Assembly (NCBI GenBank): GCA_905250025.1
Contig: CAJNOJ010000156.1
Coordinates: forward strand, 1-64,000
Source of the DNA: Adineta ricciae
Lineage: Eukaryota > Rotifera > Eurotatoria > Adinetida > Adinetidae
Length of the DNA stretch: 64,000 nt
Direction: 5' to 3'
Numbering within the stretch: position 1 is the first letter of the stretch; each line of letters opens with the position of its first letter. Under the pieces are notes generated by a model that worked only from the letters and a program-made list of their open reading frames with translations, had not been told where the DNA came from and searched no databases. The translations under genes and the position numbers were made by a program. Shown one piece after another: positions 50,614 to 62,600 of the stretch.

Positions 50614-51226
50614 ATGTCTCAAGTGTGTATTGGACAAACTGAAGATTTGGATTTGAATTTGATTTGATTTTCAGGCTGAAGTCGATGACACACTGAAACG
50701 TATCCAAGAACATAAGGGTGTTCAAGGTTTTCTAATTATAAATAATGATGGTAAGATTTGCATGAGCCATGATTGGATGTTCGTGTCAAAGCTAGTCTTT
50801 CTCTCTCTTATTGTTATTTCTTTCGAATGATGATTGATGTTCGATCCGAACAATGGAAACACATCCTGTGAATTATTTTCTTCTTTCATGGAAAAAATGA
50901 TACGAAGCATTTCTATTGAATAAAACGCTTTGTTTTTCTTTTTCTGTCATTTAGGCATACCAATTCGATCAAGTCTCGATAGTACATTAACTCAACAATA
51001 TGCAGCATTGATAAAATCTTTATCAGATAAAGCTCGGTCAGCAATTCGTGATATTGATCCAACCAATGAACTTGTTTTCTTTCGAATGCGAACAAAAAAA
51101 CATGAAATTCTCGTTGCACCTGGTTTGTCTCAAACTCTTTGTTTTTATTCTTTCTATCGAATCCATTTGATTTTTCTAGACAAAGAATATACAATGATCG
51201 TTTTACAGGCTACTGACGCTTCCTAA
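50614..51226 (+). CDS. DYNLRB1: dynein light chain roadblock (LC7 family), 99 aa
   Basis: Exons 50614-50622, 50675-50750, 50955-51122 and 51180-51226, in phase. The first coding exon encodes only MSQ. The protein matches the Roadblock/LC7 family along its length: [79 protein letters not shown]. Roadblock dimers bind the intermediate chains of cytoplasmic dynein. Length is normal for the family. The 204-nt third intron is longer than most here. Confidence 0.93.
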
Positions 51227-51318
51227 ATAATCTTTTTCTCTTGTATTTCATTTGATTTTATCTTATACAAAAAAAGCAAACTTAACTAATCATTTTTTGA
51301 TCCACTTCAGATGATTAA

Positions 51319-51531
51319 ATGTCCTTTTTAATTAAACAACCGTTGTATAAAAGATTCTCACTTGATCAACAATGTCCCCAAACATCGCCGACATCTTATC
51401 TTGGACCACCATCACTCAATCGTCAATTTATGATGTCTTCACCGATACATTTAACGCATGAATCAACCATAATTAAGCACAGTTTGTACACAATTTTTAG
51501 TAAACCACAACAGCCAGTGACGAATCAGTAA
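51319..51531 (+). CDS. possible 70-aa small protein downstream of roadblock
   Basis: An ATG-initiated frame (MSFLIKQPLYKRFSLDQQCP...) that ends in TAA at 51531, 9 nt downstream of an acceptor-like ccacttcag. Composition is Ser/Pro/His-rich and no family is recognised. It could be a real short gene, perhaps trans-spliced from the roadblock transcript, or simply 3' untranslated sequence. Confidence 0.25.
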   Translation: MSFLIKQPLYKRFSLDQQCPQTSPTSYLGPPSLNRQFMMSSPIHLTHESTIIKHSLYTIFSKPQQPVTNQ

Positions 51532-51868
51532 TGACATTATTTTTCGCCTATTTTCTTTCAATTTCCTCCTCTGTAAATCCGGTTACACAAAAAAAGTCAT
51601 CTATTTTTAAACCCGTGTAATAATAATAGCAATAAATATTATTTTCTCATAATGTTATAACTCATCTGCGTTGTTGTATTTATGACAGTCAAGTCGAACT
51701 TGGTATGACTTCGAAATAAACCATAAACTAGGAATGAGGAGGAAAAAACGTGAATGGTGCGCAATGAAGCGTGCATTAAATAATAATCGCCATTTCGAAC
51801 CGTAGAACAAATAGCTACTAACTGTGTATCCTTGAAAACATAGCGAACTTGATAAGAAAACGTCAGCA

Positions 51869-53752
51869 ATGTCGATCACGACCCAGTCGAATCCTGTCTA
51901 CTATGCACTATCGTCGGTTTCATCAGGTCGAAAATCATCACCGCGAACAGTTGTCTTACAAAAAGGTCCTAACCACGAAGGTTTTGGATTGTTTCTTGGC
52001 GAAGACGTCCCTAAAGGTCTGTACGTAGTGACGGTTGAACGTAATTCACCTGCATCTGAAGCAAATATTCAACCTGGCGATCGTATTTTATCTGTTAATG
52101 GACAGTTGGTATCAGCCATCCCCAGAGATCCGAAAGAATTTGTTGTTCAAGCGGCAACAAATGCTAAAACGTTAACAGTGACTATTCAATCAACAGGTAT
52201 GTTCGATACGTTTCATTTACCATTAGTAAACGATCTGAACGACAAAACTTCTGCTAATGCGAATAATCACCATATCGAGCCACAACAAAATTCAGCTATG
52301 CGATCAGCGCATAGTAGTCTGGATCTTGAAAAGTAAGTTTCTAATCCATAGAAACTTATATTGACCTATTTTTGCCTACGATTTAACACAGTTACTTGAA
52401 ATCACTTTTTGCCGACGAAGACGTGCAAATTGTGCCATCAAAAACAGCAAACAATAATCATGAATTCATTATTACGTCACGCGCAACCTCTCGATCGAAT
52501 CTAGCGGCCAATACATTTCCTTCCCGTTATTCTCTTTCCAATGATCATAAAAAAGAACGTCCACTACGTCAACCTCGCCCTCATCGTCCAAAACAACCCA
52601 CATGTGTGGACAAAGAAACACAGACTTCGGCAAACGAAGATGACGAGGAAGTAACTTACCAGGATCAATTACAAACGTCTTCAGCACCGAAGTCATATCC
52701 ATCGATGGGAACGTCTCACCTTCTATTGCGTGCACAAATATCGCCTTCAACAAATGATTCAATTGATTCAAAACCTATTCCAAGTAAATATTACACAGAA
52801 TCTTATAAATCGAAAGGAGTATTCTATTTTTCTAGCGAACAGAGATTCACGAGACATCAATGGATCATCTTCACCATTGCTCAATAATACCACTGATAAA
52901 TCAACAGAACAATCTCTTCCAACTAAACAGCACATGGCTGACGTAGTTACACAAGTTATAAATGAAAAACGAAATCAAGATTGTAAGTTTACGCTACGTG
53001 GCTTTAACTAAAGATTTTCTTTTCGATTCATAGCATCTACTGCTCGTGATATGCCTGGTGCCAATGCCACGAATTCTCGTAATCCACCTGCAGCGAGTAC
53101 CACAAATTCTCGCGATCAGGCTGGTGCTACGAGTTCCCGTAATCCACCTGCAGCTAGTACCACAAATTCTCGTGATCAGGCTGGTACTACGAGTTCTCGT
53201 AATCCACCTGCTGAAAACAAACGAGAATCAAATCCACCTCCGCCATACACACCGACAGCCTCTAACAACAATGAAAGTCCGAATCAGGGTGCCTACAACG
53301 TTTCTGATGCTGAAAGAAAGCAAGAAAATGCGGCCGCTCTTAATGCAAAATCAAGTGTTCGTATAGAAGGTATCCGCGAAGTAGCTTTACAACGTAAGCC
53401 AGATTTTCAAGGCTTCGGATTTCATCTACAATACAACAAGCTTTATTACCTTGTTCATCGCGTAGAAGAGAACAGTCCAGCTGATACAGCTGGTCTTCAA
53501 GCAAACGATGTTATTCTCAAAATTAATCAACAAACAACAGATGGAATGGCTCATAACTCATTTGTGCAAATTGTCAGCGCGAGTAGTGATGTCACACTTT
53601 CCGTTCAATATCTTGATGAATATTTACAAGAGCACCCTGTACGACCTCGCAATCCACAGGTGGCATCAGCTGTGTCTGCAGCGATTACAGAGGACGCTGA
53701 CAAACGTAAAAGCGGTATTTCTAAAGCATTGAGCAAGATAACCCCCCGTTAA
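51869..53752 (+). CDS. protein with two PDZ domains, 573 aa
   Basis: Exons 51869-52332, 52392-52783, 52836-52982 and 53034-53752, in phase. PDZ1 covers about residues 25-105 (GFGLFLGEDVPKGLYVVTVE with NSPASEANIQPGDRILSVNG). PDZ2 covers about 440-520 (GFGFHLQYNKLYYLVHRVEE with NSPADTAGLQANDVILKING-like strand). Both carry a GFGxxL carboxylate-binding loop. The 330-residue linker is disordered and includes a 20-residue repeat in 2.3 copies (SRNPPAASTTNSRDQAG...) and a PPPPYTP motif. The arrangement resembles NHERF-type membrane-protein scaffolds, without an ezrin-binding tail. Confidence 0.8.
53074..53213 (+). repeat. 60-bp coding minisatellite, about 2.3 copies
   Basis: In-frame tandem units encode S-R-N-P-P-A-A-S-T-T-N-S-R-D-Q-A-G-A/T-T-S. 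Units differ by only a few bases, so the duplication is recent. It lies in the disordered linker of the PDZ protein. Confidence 0.85.
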
Positions 53753-54618
53753 GAAATAAACATTTCAATTTTCTTGTGATATCTTTTTGACGCTGAATTT
53801 AATAATAGAAAAAACGACTTTTTATCAATGAAAATCAATAATAATGGCTTATCTATTAACCTCGAATACTAGAGAAAAAACACGAACTTTGTCACAATTC
53901 TAGAGAGTCTCCTATTACTCTCTACAATATGTCGACTAAGACTCAACACGATACGATAATGTACATCAATCCTATTGTTTGCAATGTATCTACAGCTATC
54001 ATCAAAACTCTCTCTCGAGAATAGTAATCAACGAGAGACGGCTGTTAACTATGTACGTCTAGAGGGGGTTTTATTTTCAGATAGACAGAAATAACATATT
54101 CTCCTGATAACTATTTCTCTCGATCATCAGTAATTCTTAAATGATAGGCTCTACTCATGTAATCGGATCCTAAATAACACTCCTTCGAATAGGTTACTTT
54201 TACTTATCAATGTTATTCGATATCTCTATCATCGTCTTCAACTACGGCAGGATATTTATATAACTATAAATCATATAGGTTAGATACATACGACAAAAGT
54301 ATTGAGTAATAATAGAATCCACATCATATGTCAGTCGATAATCTATACTATCCAAAGATATTTTCCTATTTTGTGCTCACACATCTTTTATGTATAAAAC
54401 AAGAAAGAAAAAACTGAAGAAGACAAATCCAAAACAAGAGAAAAAAAAACAGTCTGTGTTTGTAAAAAGAAAACAAAAGAGAGAATGATGAAAAACCGTA
54501 GCCAATGTATGTAAATCGAACAATAAAAATGAACTGAAATGCACACACACATGCACACATTTGCTAGCTAGAAAAGAATGCATTCCCGACTAAAACGAAT
54601 AGAAAACATGAAAGATAT
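53753..54618. other. intergenic stretch between convergent genes
   Basis: 866 bp between the 3' ends of the PDZ gene (+) and the Egalitarian-like gene (-). AT-rich, with scattered TCTCTCGAGA-type palindromic bits near 54010-54030. No gene recognised. Confidence 0.45.
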
Positions 54619-56803
54619 TTATTCGATGTGGATATTTGTAGCTAAGATTTCTCCTGTCGACGTCGTTTGACATCCTTGAGAGACATATCGACCAGTTTCA
54701 TCAATTTGTTCACGTAAAGAAATCGTATTTGTTCGTTGAATAACTTGTTGTAAATTACGTCGAAGAACTTCGGCATCAAGGCCACTGACCATTTTAGGCA
54801 GTGGACATTGTTCTTCATCGAGTGTAGGTAAGCCAAGACGACTATGTCGTGTAGGATTCGTTGAATTAATCAGTCCAATGGGCGACAATTGGCCACCGTT
54901 TGTATCAACTACTTCGTCATATCCGCTACCATTTAAATCATTACTGATTTGATAAGCATTTAATTCTTGATCAATGGGCGCATATCCATTAGATGAATTT
55001 GCGTAGGATTCGAATGATGGCGGAGATACGTAACCACCATTCGTCGATGTCATCGATGATAAATTATTAGTACTTGCTGAATGAACAATATTTGGACGAG
55101 GATTTTGACGTGGCCAAGTTTTCAAAGATTTCCATTTGGTCGAACCTAGAATATACCGAATGCAAATCTTATTTTCATGATCATTCATTCGTAGTCTACC
55201 TTCTTTTGGACCGAGTATAGCATTGACATTTAGAGTATCGCCGGGATTAACCACACAAGTGAGGTCACTGAATGTTTCAAAATGACATGATTGTATATCG
55301 AAAAACACTTGTTCATTATTATCCATATTCAGTATTCCATATTTTGGAAAGATTCTTATGACAACACCAGTCGCTGAAATCGAATTCGTTGCTGATTGAG
55401 ACAATTGTGTTGACGACAATGATGTTTGTAAACTATTGCCAGTGCCGTTGTTGTTTGCATCGCTTTTATTCAGTAGAGCTCGCGCAGCGTCAGATTTCAC
55501 AGTAACTGTTCCATCAGTATGTAGTTGAAAGACCGCATTATGTCGTTTAAAAAATAATATTAAATCCTCGCGTGTAAAACCAATCAACGGTGTTAAATAT
55601 TCCGGTGCACGAGCGATTAGATTCGGCACACTCTGAAGTAAAACACGGCCATTTTTATGTAGTGCACGCATGACATAATGCACAGCTTTGACTTCGTTAG
55701 GTGTTAAGCGCTGAGATGGATTTCGTATTGCTGATGATGTTGATGAAAGTAATGATGATGTATTCATTCCGATTGTTGGTGTACTTGGCATGGAATTACC
55801 GCCAAGCATTGGTCGTATACTTGATTTAAACGAAGCCGAACGAGTTAACATCGAATTGTTACCGCCAGAATTTGTCAAAGTGGAACGTCGTTTTGGCGGA
55901 GGCGATGGAGGTGGAAATGGTATTCCTGGTATATCAGCTTTACCCTTTGAGAAGAAAACAACGAAAAATGTTTTTGAAATGAAATATTTTCAAATGAAAT
56001 TACTTTCAAGCCACAAAATTCATCACGGACAATAAATATATTTGGATAACGCAGAAGAAATATCTTGAATTCATTTTGTGGACCAACATATTTGCGAACA
56101 TCGGCTGATGCTTGAGATGCATGTCCAGCAACGCTTACAATCGGTAACCATTCTTCCTCACGTTTCGTTAGTTGTTTTTTAAAAAAATTGATTGCTTCTT
56201 GTTCGATTTCGCGCATTGTCTTTGCATCCCACACTGTTTCGTTGTTGTTCGTTGTGTTACTTATTGATGTTGTCATCGGATCATTTTCACTCGCCTCGCT
56301 ACTCGAGGCGGGTGAACTTGTTGGTTTCAATCGATTCTGATGAGATTTCGATGATGAGGATGAATTTAATGTACGAACTGGTGTAGCACTATTTGCTGAG
56401 ACAGTATCGTTGTTAACAGTAAATAATGAAGGATAGCGAAGCAAGAATTGTTGTAATCCTTGCTCGTTTCCACCAACAGCACGTAACATTTGTGGCGTAA
56501 ATGTTCGGTCGGCGAAGCTATCGTACAGCTTCACAATTGGCATGGCTTGATTGTTCCGAATGAGCACATCAAGAATAAATAGAATGGCTTGATGAGCCAC
56601 CTGATTAAAGAAAAATAAATAAATAGACCAGAATAATAGAGAATGACGAAAAAAAAGAAATAGAAAAAACTTGCCGACGGCTCATCGATTGCTATTCCAT
56701 GCGTCTTCTCGGCAGATGCCACAGAAGCCGAATTCGGCATTGTCGTTGTTGTCGATATTGGAGGCGGTGTAGTTGTATTAGGTGTCGTCGGCACTGAAGC
56801 CAT
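54619..56803 (-). CDS. Egalitarian-like protein without an exonuclease domain, 683 aa
   Basis: Exons 56803-56675, 56600-56004 and 55944-54619. Three winged-helix-like modules as in the N-terminal half of insect Egalitarian: about 44-105 (AHQAILFILDVLIRNNQAMP, MLRAVGGNEQGLQQFLLRYP), about 175-242 (VAGHASQASADVRKYVGPQN, FLLRYPNIFIV) and about 321-390 (AVHYVMRALHKNGRVLLQSV). A beta-rich segment (IRIFPKYGILNMDNNEQVFF) and a disordered tail follow. Egalitarian links localised mRNAs to dynein through Bicaudal-D and LC8; the 3'-5' exonuclease-like domain of the insect protein is not present here. Intron 1 begins with GC, not GT. An in-frame ATG at 56833 would add ten residues; the shorter start follows an acceptor-like ttgttacag. 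Confidence 0.68.
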
Positions 56804-56833
56804 CTCCTCCTCCTGTAACAATAAAGACGACAT

Positions 56834-59638
56834 AGTCTTGTCAAAGTTTAGACCGATAGAAAGAAAAGAAAATACGAAATGTATGACCACACATCTAAAC
56901 TATAGTTAAAAAGCTTAAATTGGTCACGGATGAACGATGAAGTTTATCGTCGTCTCACTTAATGACAGTTGCTGGTATGCATATATCAATTAAAGATCTC
57001 TCGTATTTATTTTTGACCTTCTTCTTCCTCTCTCTCTCTCCTCTTTCATTCGTTCACTTCTATCGAACGATAATAGAATAGGATAATACATATAATAACG
57101 ACAAAGCTCGACTACATATGGTGGCGTGCATGAGATAACTGCTAGTAGAAGATTAGTTGTACATATACACACGCACTTCGTTCTCTCTTTCTCTTTCTTT
57201 CTCTCGATGTCGACTTGTTTGCTTGCAACTACTTCTATATAAGACATTTATACATATATGTACGTATATATACACAAGTATTTCTATCTATATAAAAAAG
57301 TGCCTCTCGATTCACAAGACTATGGATGAAAGACGTTTTTCGTCTGTTAATCGATTAGAAAAACAAATGAATCGATATCTTTTCATCATAGTTCAATGAT
57401 TAATCGCAATAACTTGATTAAAATTGCAATAATTTACCTTTCTCTAAATGTGTTTTTTTTAAATCTAACCAGACAAGAGATATTGGGAGGATACTATCGA
57501 CAAGCTAATAATTGTAAATAACGGTAATGTATTAAAATACAAAATCAAACGAAATGTCCAGTAAGAAGCAATATTAAAAGAAGTAAAATTTTTGACGACA
57601 ACGAAGAAGACGCAGACGTGATATATTTATATATGTATGTAAGTGATCTGATCGCGAAGCAAGATGGTGAGAGCTTCGCGTATGACGGTGTCGTCGATAA
57701 TGATGTTGCTCTATGGGCTGCTTCTTTCTTCTTTTCGCCTCGGGTTTTTTTTGTGCTATCACCCTGAAAAGAAGAAAGGGAAACAGAGACACAGAGAACA
57801 GGAAGAAAAAATGACAGTATGATTTGCTCTCTCTCTCTTTCTTTCATTGATTCATATGTCTATCGTTGGGAGTGTTGTTCCTATGATGCACTCTTCTGGT
57901 ATGGGTCAATCTAATATACAAAAAGTGTAAGCGCACGAATAGATGTATTTGTTTTTGTACAAGATTGCCGATATTACGTCGTTTTGATGGGATAATTAAC
58001 GAGAAACTTACTTAATTAGGATCGACTTCGCGTTTCTGTATAGTGAAAATACGGTTGATCAGAGAAATATTAATGATTAGAATCACTCATTGGCAATTAT
58101 TACCTTTCTTCGATATTTAATAACAGCTAACTAATTCGTTTCTTCGAAGGAGAGGAAAAGAGAGATATATATTCACATTCGAATCGAAACGACGATATTT
58201 CCTTTTGAATAATTGCAGAATCACTTAATTGGCCAATCTAATTGTTCGGAATTGATTGAAATATTATTGACAAGTATGAAACGAAAAATTAATCTACGAA
58301 TAAGACACGATTAGAAATAATTATCATTGAAATAATCGAAAAAGCTGGATCATGGATGTCGCTCCAGTACAGCGCGTGAATCTTCCGACAAGAACGGACT
58401 CGTCCTTAGCAAACTTGTTACATCATTAAATAAAAATGCTCTACTCATGTATATAAATAGTCGCCACATCGTATTATCTCCTACTGTGAATAATATTCTC
58501 CTGCTGAAGACTTTCATTGTTTATTTTCTTGATGACGAGAGATTTTTTTTCTTCTCTTCGACCTTGTTTTCTGTTATTTCTTATGTACATATGTCCTCGG
58601 ATTTCATGCTACTTATAATTGAATGATTATTGTAGCGTATTCTCTGGTTCTTTCGTTAAGTTTGAGAAAGTTGTCGGCAATTAACTGCGAATCTCGCACG
58701 ACGAACGACGATCTTGCCGAGAATTGATGAGCATAAAATAAGCCGTAGACTTCAAAAGATCAATTGTACGATTTCCTCACCATCATCATTATTAAACAAT
58801 ACAAAAAGGTCATCAAAGCACCGTTTATATATAGACTTAGTTACTTGAATGGCATCGCAAGTACCATGAAGATCATTAATTGGTTTGCGCAAATATTTCA
58901 AGTGTTTGTTAATACATAAAAAAAAGGTATTCGGAATCGAAATGTAAATAGTTTAACTATTGCGAGAGACTTCTTTGGTACAGATGGACTAGTAAGATTC
59001 AAGGTTGATCAAAGAGAATGGTTAAGTCATGAACTGTTTGTTCAGGATCAGATGTACGGTTGAAACATATGAATTATTTTGAAAAAAACATCGAATTAGT
59101 TCGTCCGATGAGATCATGATTCAATGATGCTTAAAATTGGTTTACCCAGTTTTTATCTAATCAGTTAAGAATAACATAAGGTTATAAAAATATCGATGGC
59201 ATTCATTGATGATTATGCATTGCAATTATCAAAATACGATCACGATAGAGTTGTTAAATCTTTAATAAACGATGAGTGAAAAATAACAGAAATAATCGAT
59301 TCATTATTAATTGATAAACGATGTCGATATTTCAGTTTTTCTTTCTTTCTTTCTTCATTTCAATCATACACTTCATTTTATTCTTCTTATGTTCTGTCCG
59401 TTGCTGTTTACAATTCTGTTCGCAACTCGTTGGCAGGAGCAGCTACAGGTAGGAGAAAAATTTGAATTAAAAAGAAATGTTGTGAGACCTTCCGTTTCTG
59501 TTCTGTTCTGCACCTTTTCTTTTCTTTTCTTCTATTGTATTTTGTAAATGATCCTGTTGCACACATTGTTGTTGCCATCTCCACACATATACATACTCTT
59601 TTGAATATTTAAATTGTGAACGTTGTTAGTCAGAAAAG
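56834..59638. other. 2.8-kb gene-free stretch between divergent genes
   Basis: The longest apparently non-coding region here, between Egalitarian-like (-) and TTC6-like (+) genes. It holds CT-rich microsatellites near 57025-57060, 57178-57208 and 57820-57845 and an alternating TA/CA stretch near 57240-57295. No phased exons or RNA genes were recognised. It probably contains both promoters and untranslated exons. Confidence 0.5.
57020..57060. repeat. CT-rich microsatellite
   Basis: TTCTTCCTCTCTCTCTCTCC-type pyrimidine tract in the upstream intergenic region; similar tracts recur near 57180 and 57825. Confidence 0.7.
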
Positions 59639-62600
59639 ATGGTTGACTTACCATCCGTTAAACAATCTTACATAATGACAACTACTAGTGATCTCAAAGC
59701 ACGACCGATTAAAAGCACTTTGGGAGTATTACCCATGCGGCAAAGTGAATCAATACCAGAATTAAATCTAGTTCATTTACGTGGTCGGTCAGTGATGCCA
59801 TTGGATATGTTCGATGATGAATTTACAAGTAATCGCGTTGCTGCGAATACGCCAATTACACCTAGACGGCAATTGCCTACATCAGAGACCAATCCTATGA
59901 GTGCTGGTGAACGATACGAACGTTTACCAGCTATTTTACCCATGGTTGGAACGACGCATACGGCTGTTCTTCAAGAAAGACAACCATTAGTAAAACCAGT
60001 GATTCATAGACCAGTGCTCAAGAAACGTAAGGTTGATGTTGTTGTAGTCGAAAGTGATGTAAACGAACGAAATACTCCAAGATCGGTAATTAATCGTATG
60101 GTTAGAGAAGCTCAATTGTTAACTCAACCTACTGGAAGTGATCGCGTTAGATCGCAAAGTCGATTATCGGATAAACCTCAGTAAGTCTCTAAAGGCAAAT
60201 GTTCGACTTTATCTTCACGTTTCCATTCAATTTTGATGTTGTGTAGATCACTTGTTACTACAACGAGTGGTACAAGTACTCAGCAACAATCATCAACAGT
60301 AGTCAGTGAAGATCCGACACGTATGGCGGTTGAAAATTTAATAGCATCGATCAAATCAAAACAATTGCAGGAAGCACAACGACAATCTGATCGAAAAATT
60401 GTCGATATTATCCATCGTGTACTTGGCAGAACTGTTGATCTTGTTTACGATGAAGATGAATATGAAAGAATCGAACAGCAAGATGTAGCTAGAGAAGATT
60501 CTGAAATAGGTAGATCGACGGATGTTGGTGCAGAAGAGGAAGAGATGGACGAAGAAGATGCTACCATTGTCAGTCGAGCAGCTGATGGTATTAGAAGCAA
60601 CGATCAAGTTGAACTTGACCAAAATCAACGGGACAAAGATGAGCAAGAAGAAGACGAAGATGTACAGGACGAAGATATCGATGAGCGTGATAGAACTATT
60701 GGTACAAGTGAATTTGTGGATGAAGATGAAGAAATTGATATTACACGTGATCCACTCTACTATCATACACTGTTAGAAGTTACAAACGAAGATATTCTTA
60801 ATGTTCGTGGCACTCAAATAAATGTTCCGTCGACATTGGTAAAAAAGAATCAACGACGAGCAACGAAACCACTGGAATCGACAGGTCCGAACGTTCATCA
60901 TTTCTGCATTCAAATGGTTGATGAAGCTGATGTCTTACCGAAAGAAATACGCGCAATCACTCAATTGTATCACACACGTGCTCGATTTCGACATCAACTT
61001 CCGTTTAGTACAACCTATCATAAACATGGCGAATTACCGAATTATCCTCCCAAAGAAATAAATGAAGAAGAAGAGCGAAAAGAAAAGTCTAAAGTGTAAG
61101 TCGTCATTGATTACGACAAAGGTTTCGATTCGAATGTATGTCTTCTTTTAGTCTGCAACGAGTTCGATCTGGCGTTCCATCGATTCCATTTGACAATCTC
61201 GAATCATTGGACACTGATCTTAATGTATGGCAAAATCGTGCTGCTAAATTAGTTCAACCGAAAGTTGAAGGTACATCTGCTATAACCCAAGATCCTTATT
61301 TAATTCGTCTATGGGCGCCGGCGCCACCGAAAATGTATATTCATCCACGTCGTGTTAGAGAACGTCTTTTCCCTCAATATTCATCGTCTGCTCATTCGAA
61401 AGGTCTTAGTGACGATGACGACGATGTCGAAGAGAAAACTTCTGCAAACACTAGTGAATTAGCAAGAATGATAACGACATTCAGTGAGCGAGAAACATCC
61501 ATCGAAGAACAGATTGTTCCTCCGATAATTCGATCATACAAATCCTTAGAACGTCTACCATCTACTATCGATTCCAATGAGGAATTTCAAATGCTTCCGC
61601 GAATGATTCGTTCAACACGTTCGTGTTCAAATTTAACAGCAGAACCTTCGGTCAGCTTCGATACTGATTATATATTTACTTTGAATGAAACGAAACATCA
61701 GACGGAAGCTCGAAAAGTCGTGAAAACGGAAGCTGTTGCAGTAGCTCCACTTCCGAATAAAGAAGTTTTGGTTCTCACACCCGAACCCGCGGAAATCACC
61801 AATATCAAAGCAACTCCGGGTAAGAACGATGATGATTAGTCATCATCTCAATGCAACACTTCTCTTCTTCTTTTGTTCATAGAACCAGCTGTTGATCAAA
61901 GTGCAGAAACATCATCTACAGATTTCAAATATTTTCGTAAGACGAATCGTTCAGCACACTATGAACAAGCACTTGCAGCTGGTCGTCCCTACATCTCGAG
62001 TGGTCATCTACGAGCGACACGACGTTCTCGAAAAGATGCACAATATTGGGAACGCATCGATGCTATTGCAGCTCTCGCTTCTGCTCCACCACGCTATCCT
62101 ATTCTGTCACGTCGAGAATCATTTCACGAAGCATTTTTCTACGAACGAAATCATCCACATGTAGTCAAACAGCAATTTCGTCAACGCAACACCAGTCTCG
62201 AGCATGGAAAACAAACATTCGATGGCATTATCAAGACAAAATATGACTATGGTAAAACGCGCGTAAAGTCAGCCGGAAAGCGTCAGTTGAGCGAATTCGA
62301 ATGGACACGTGATCTCTGGTACACTTGGTTAGATGAATACATTGCTGAACTAGATAAACAAGAATTCAAACGGCAAGAAACTGATACCAAAAAACAGAGC
62401 ACCAGTCCACCAGCCAATGGATCATTGGTAGCAACAGCATATGACGACGATGACGATGAAGAGGGTACATCTCGACGAGGGACAGGTACGCATGGCGAAC
62501 CAATTGTTAATCTTGAATTAGCTGACAGTGAAGAACGTCGTTTGATTGAAAATGAAATCCATCGTCTTACTGCATTAATCAATCGTGATCCACGTGACGT

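Noticed and set aside
53880-54130. Short palindromic TCTCGAGA-like elements as a possible mobile-element end
   Set aside because: No terminal repeats, target duplication or transposase remnant could be found.
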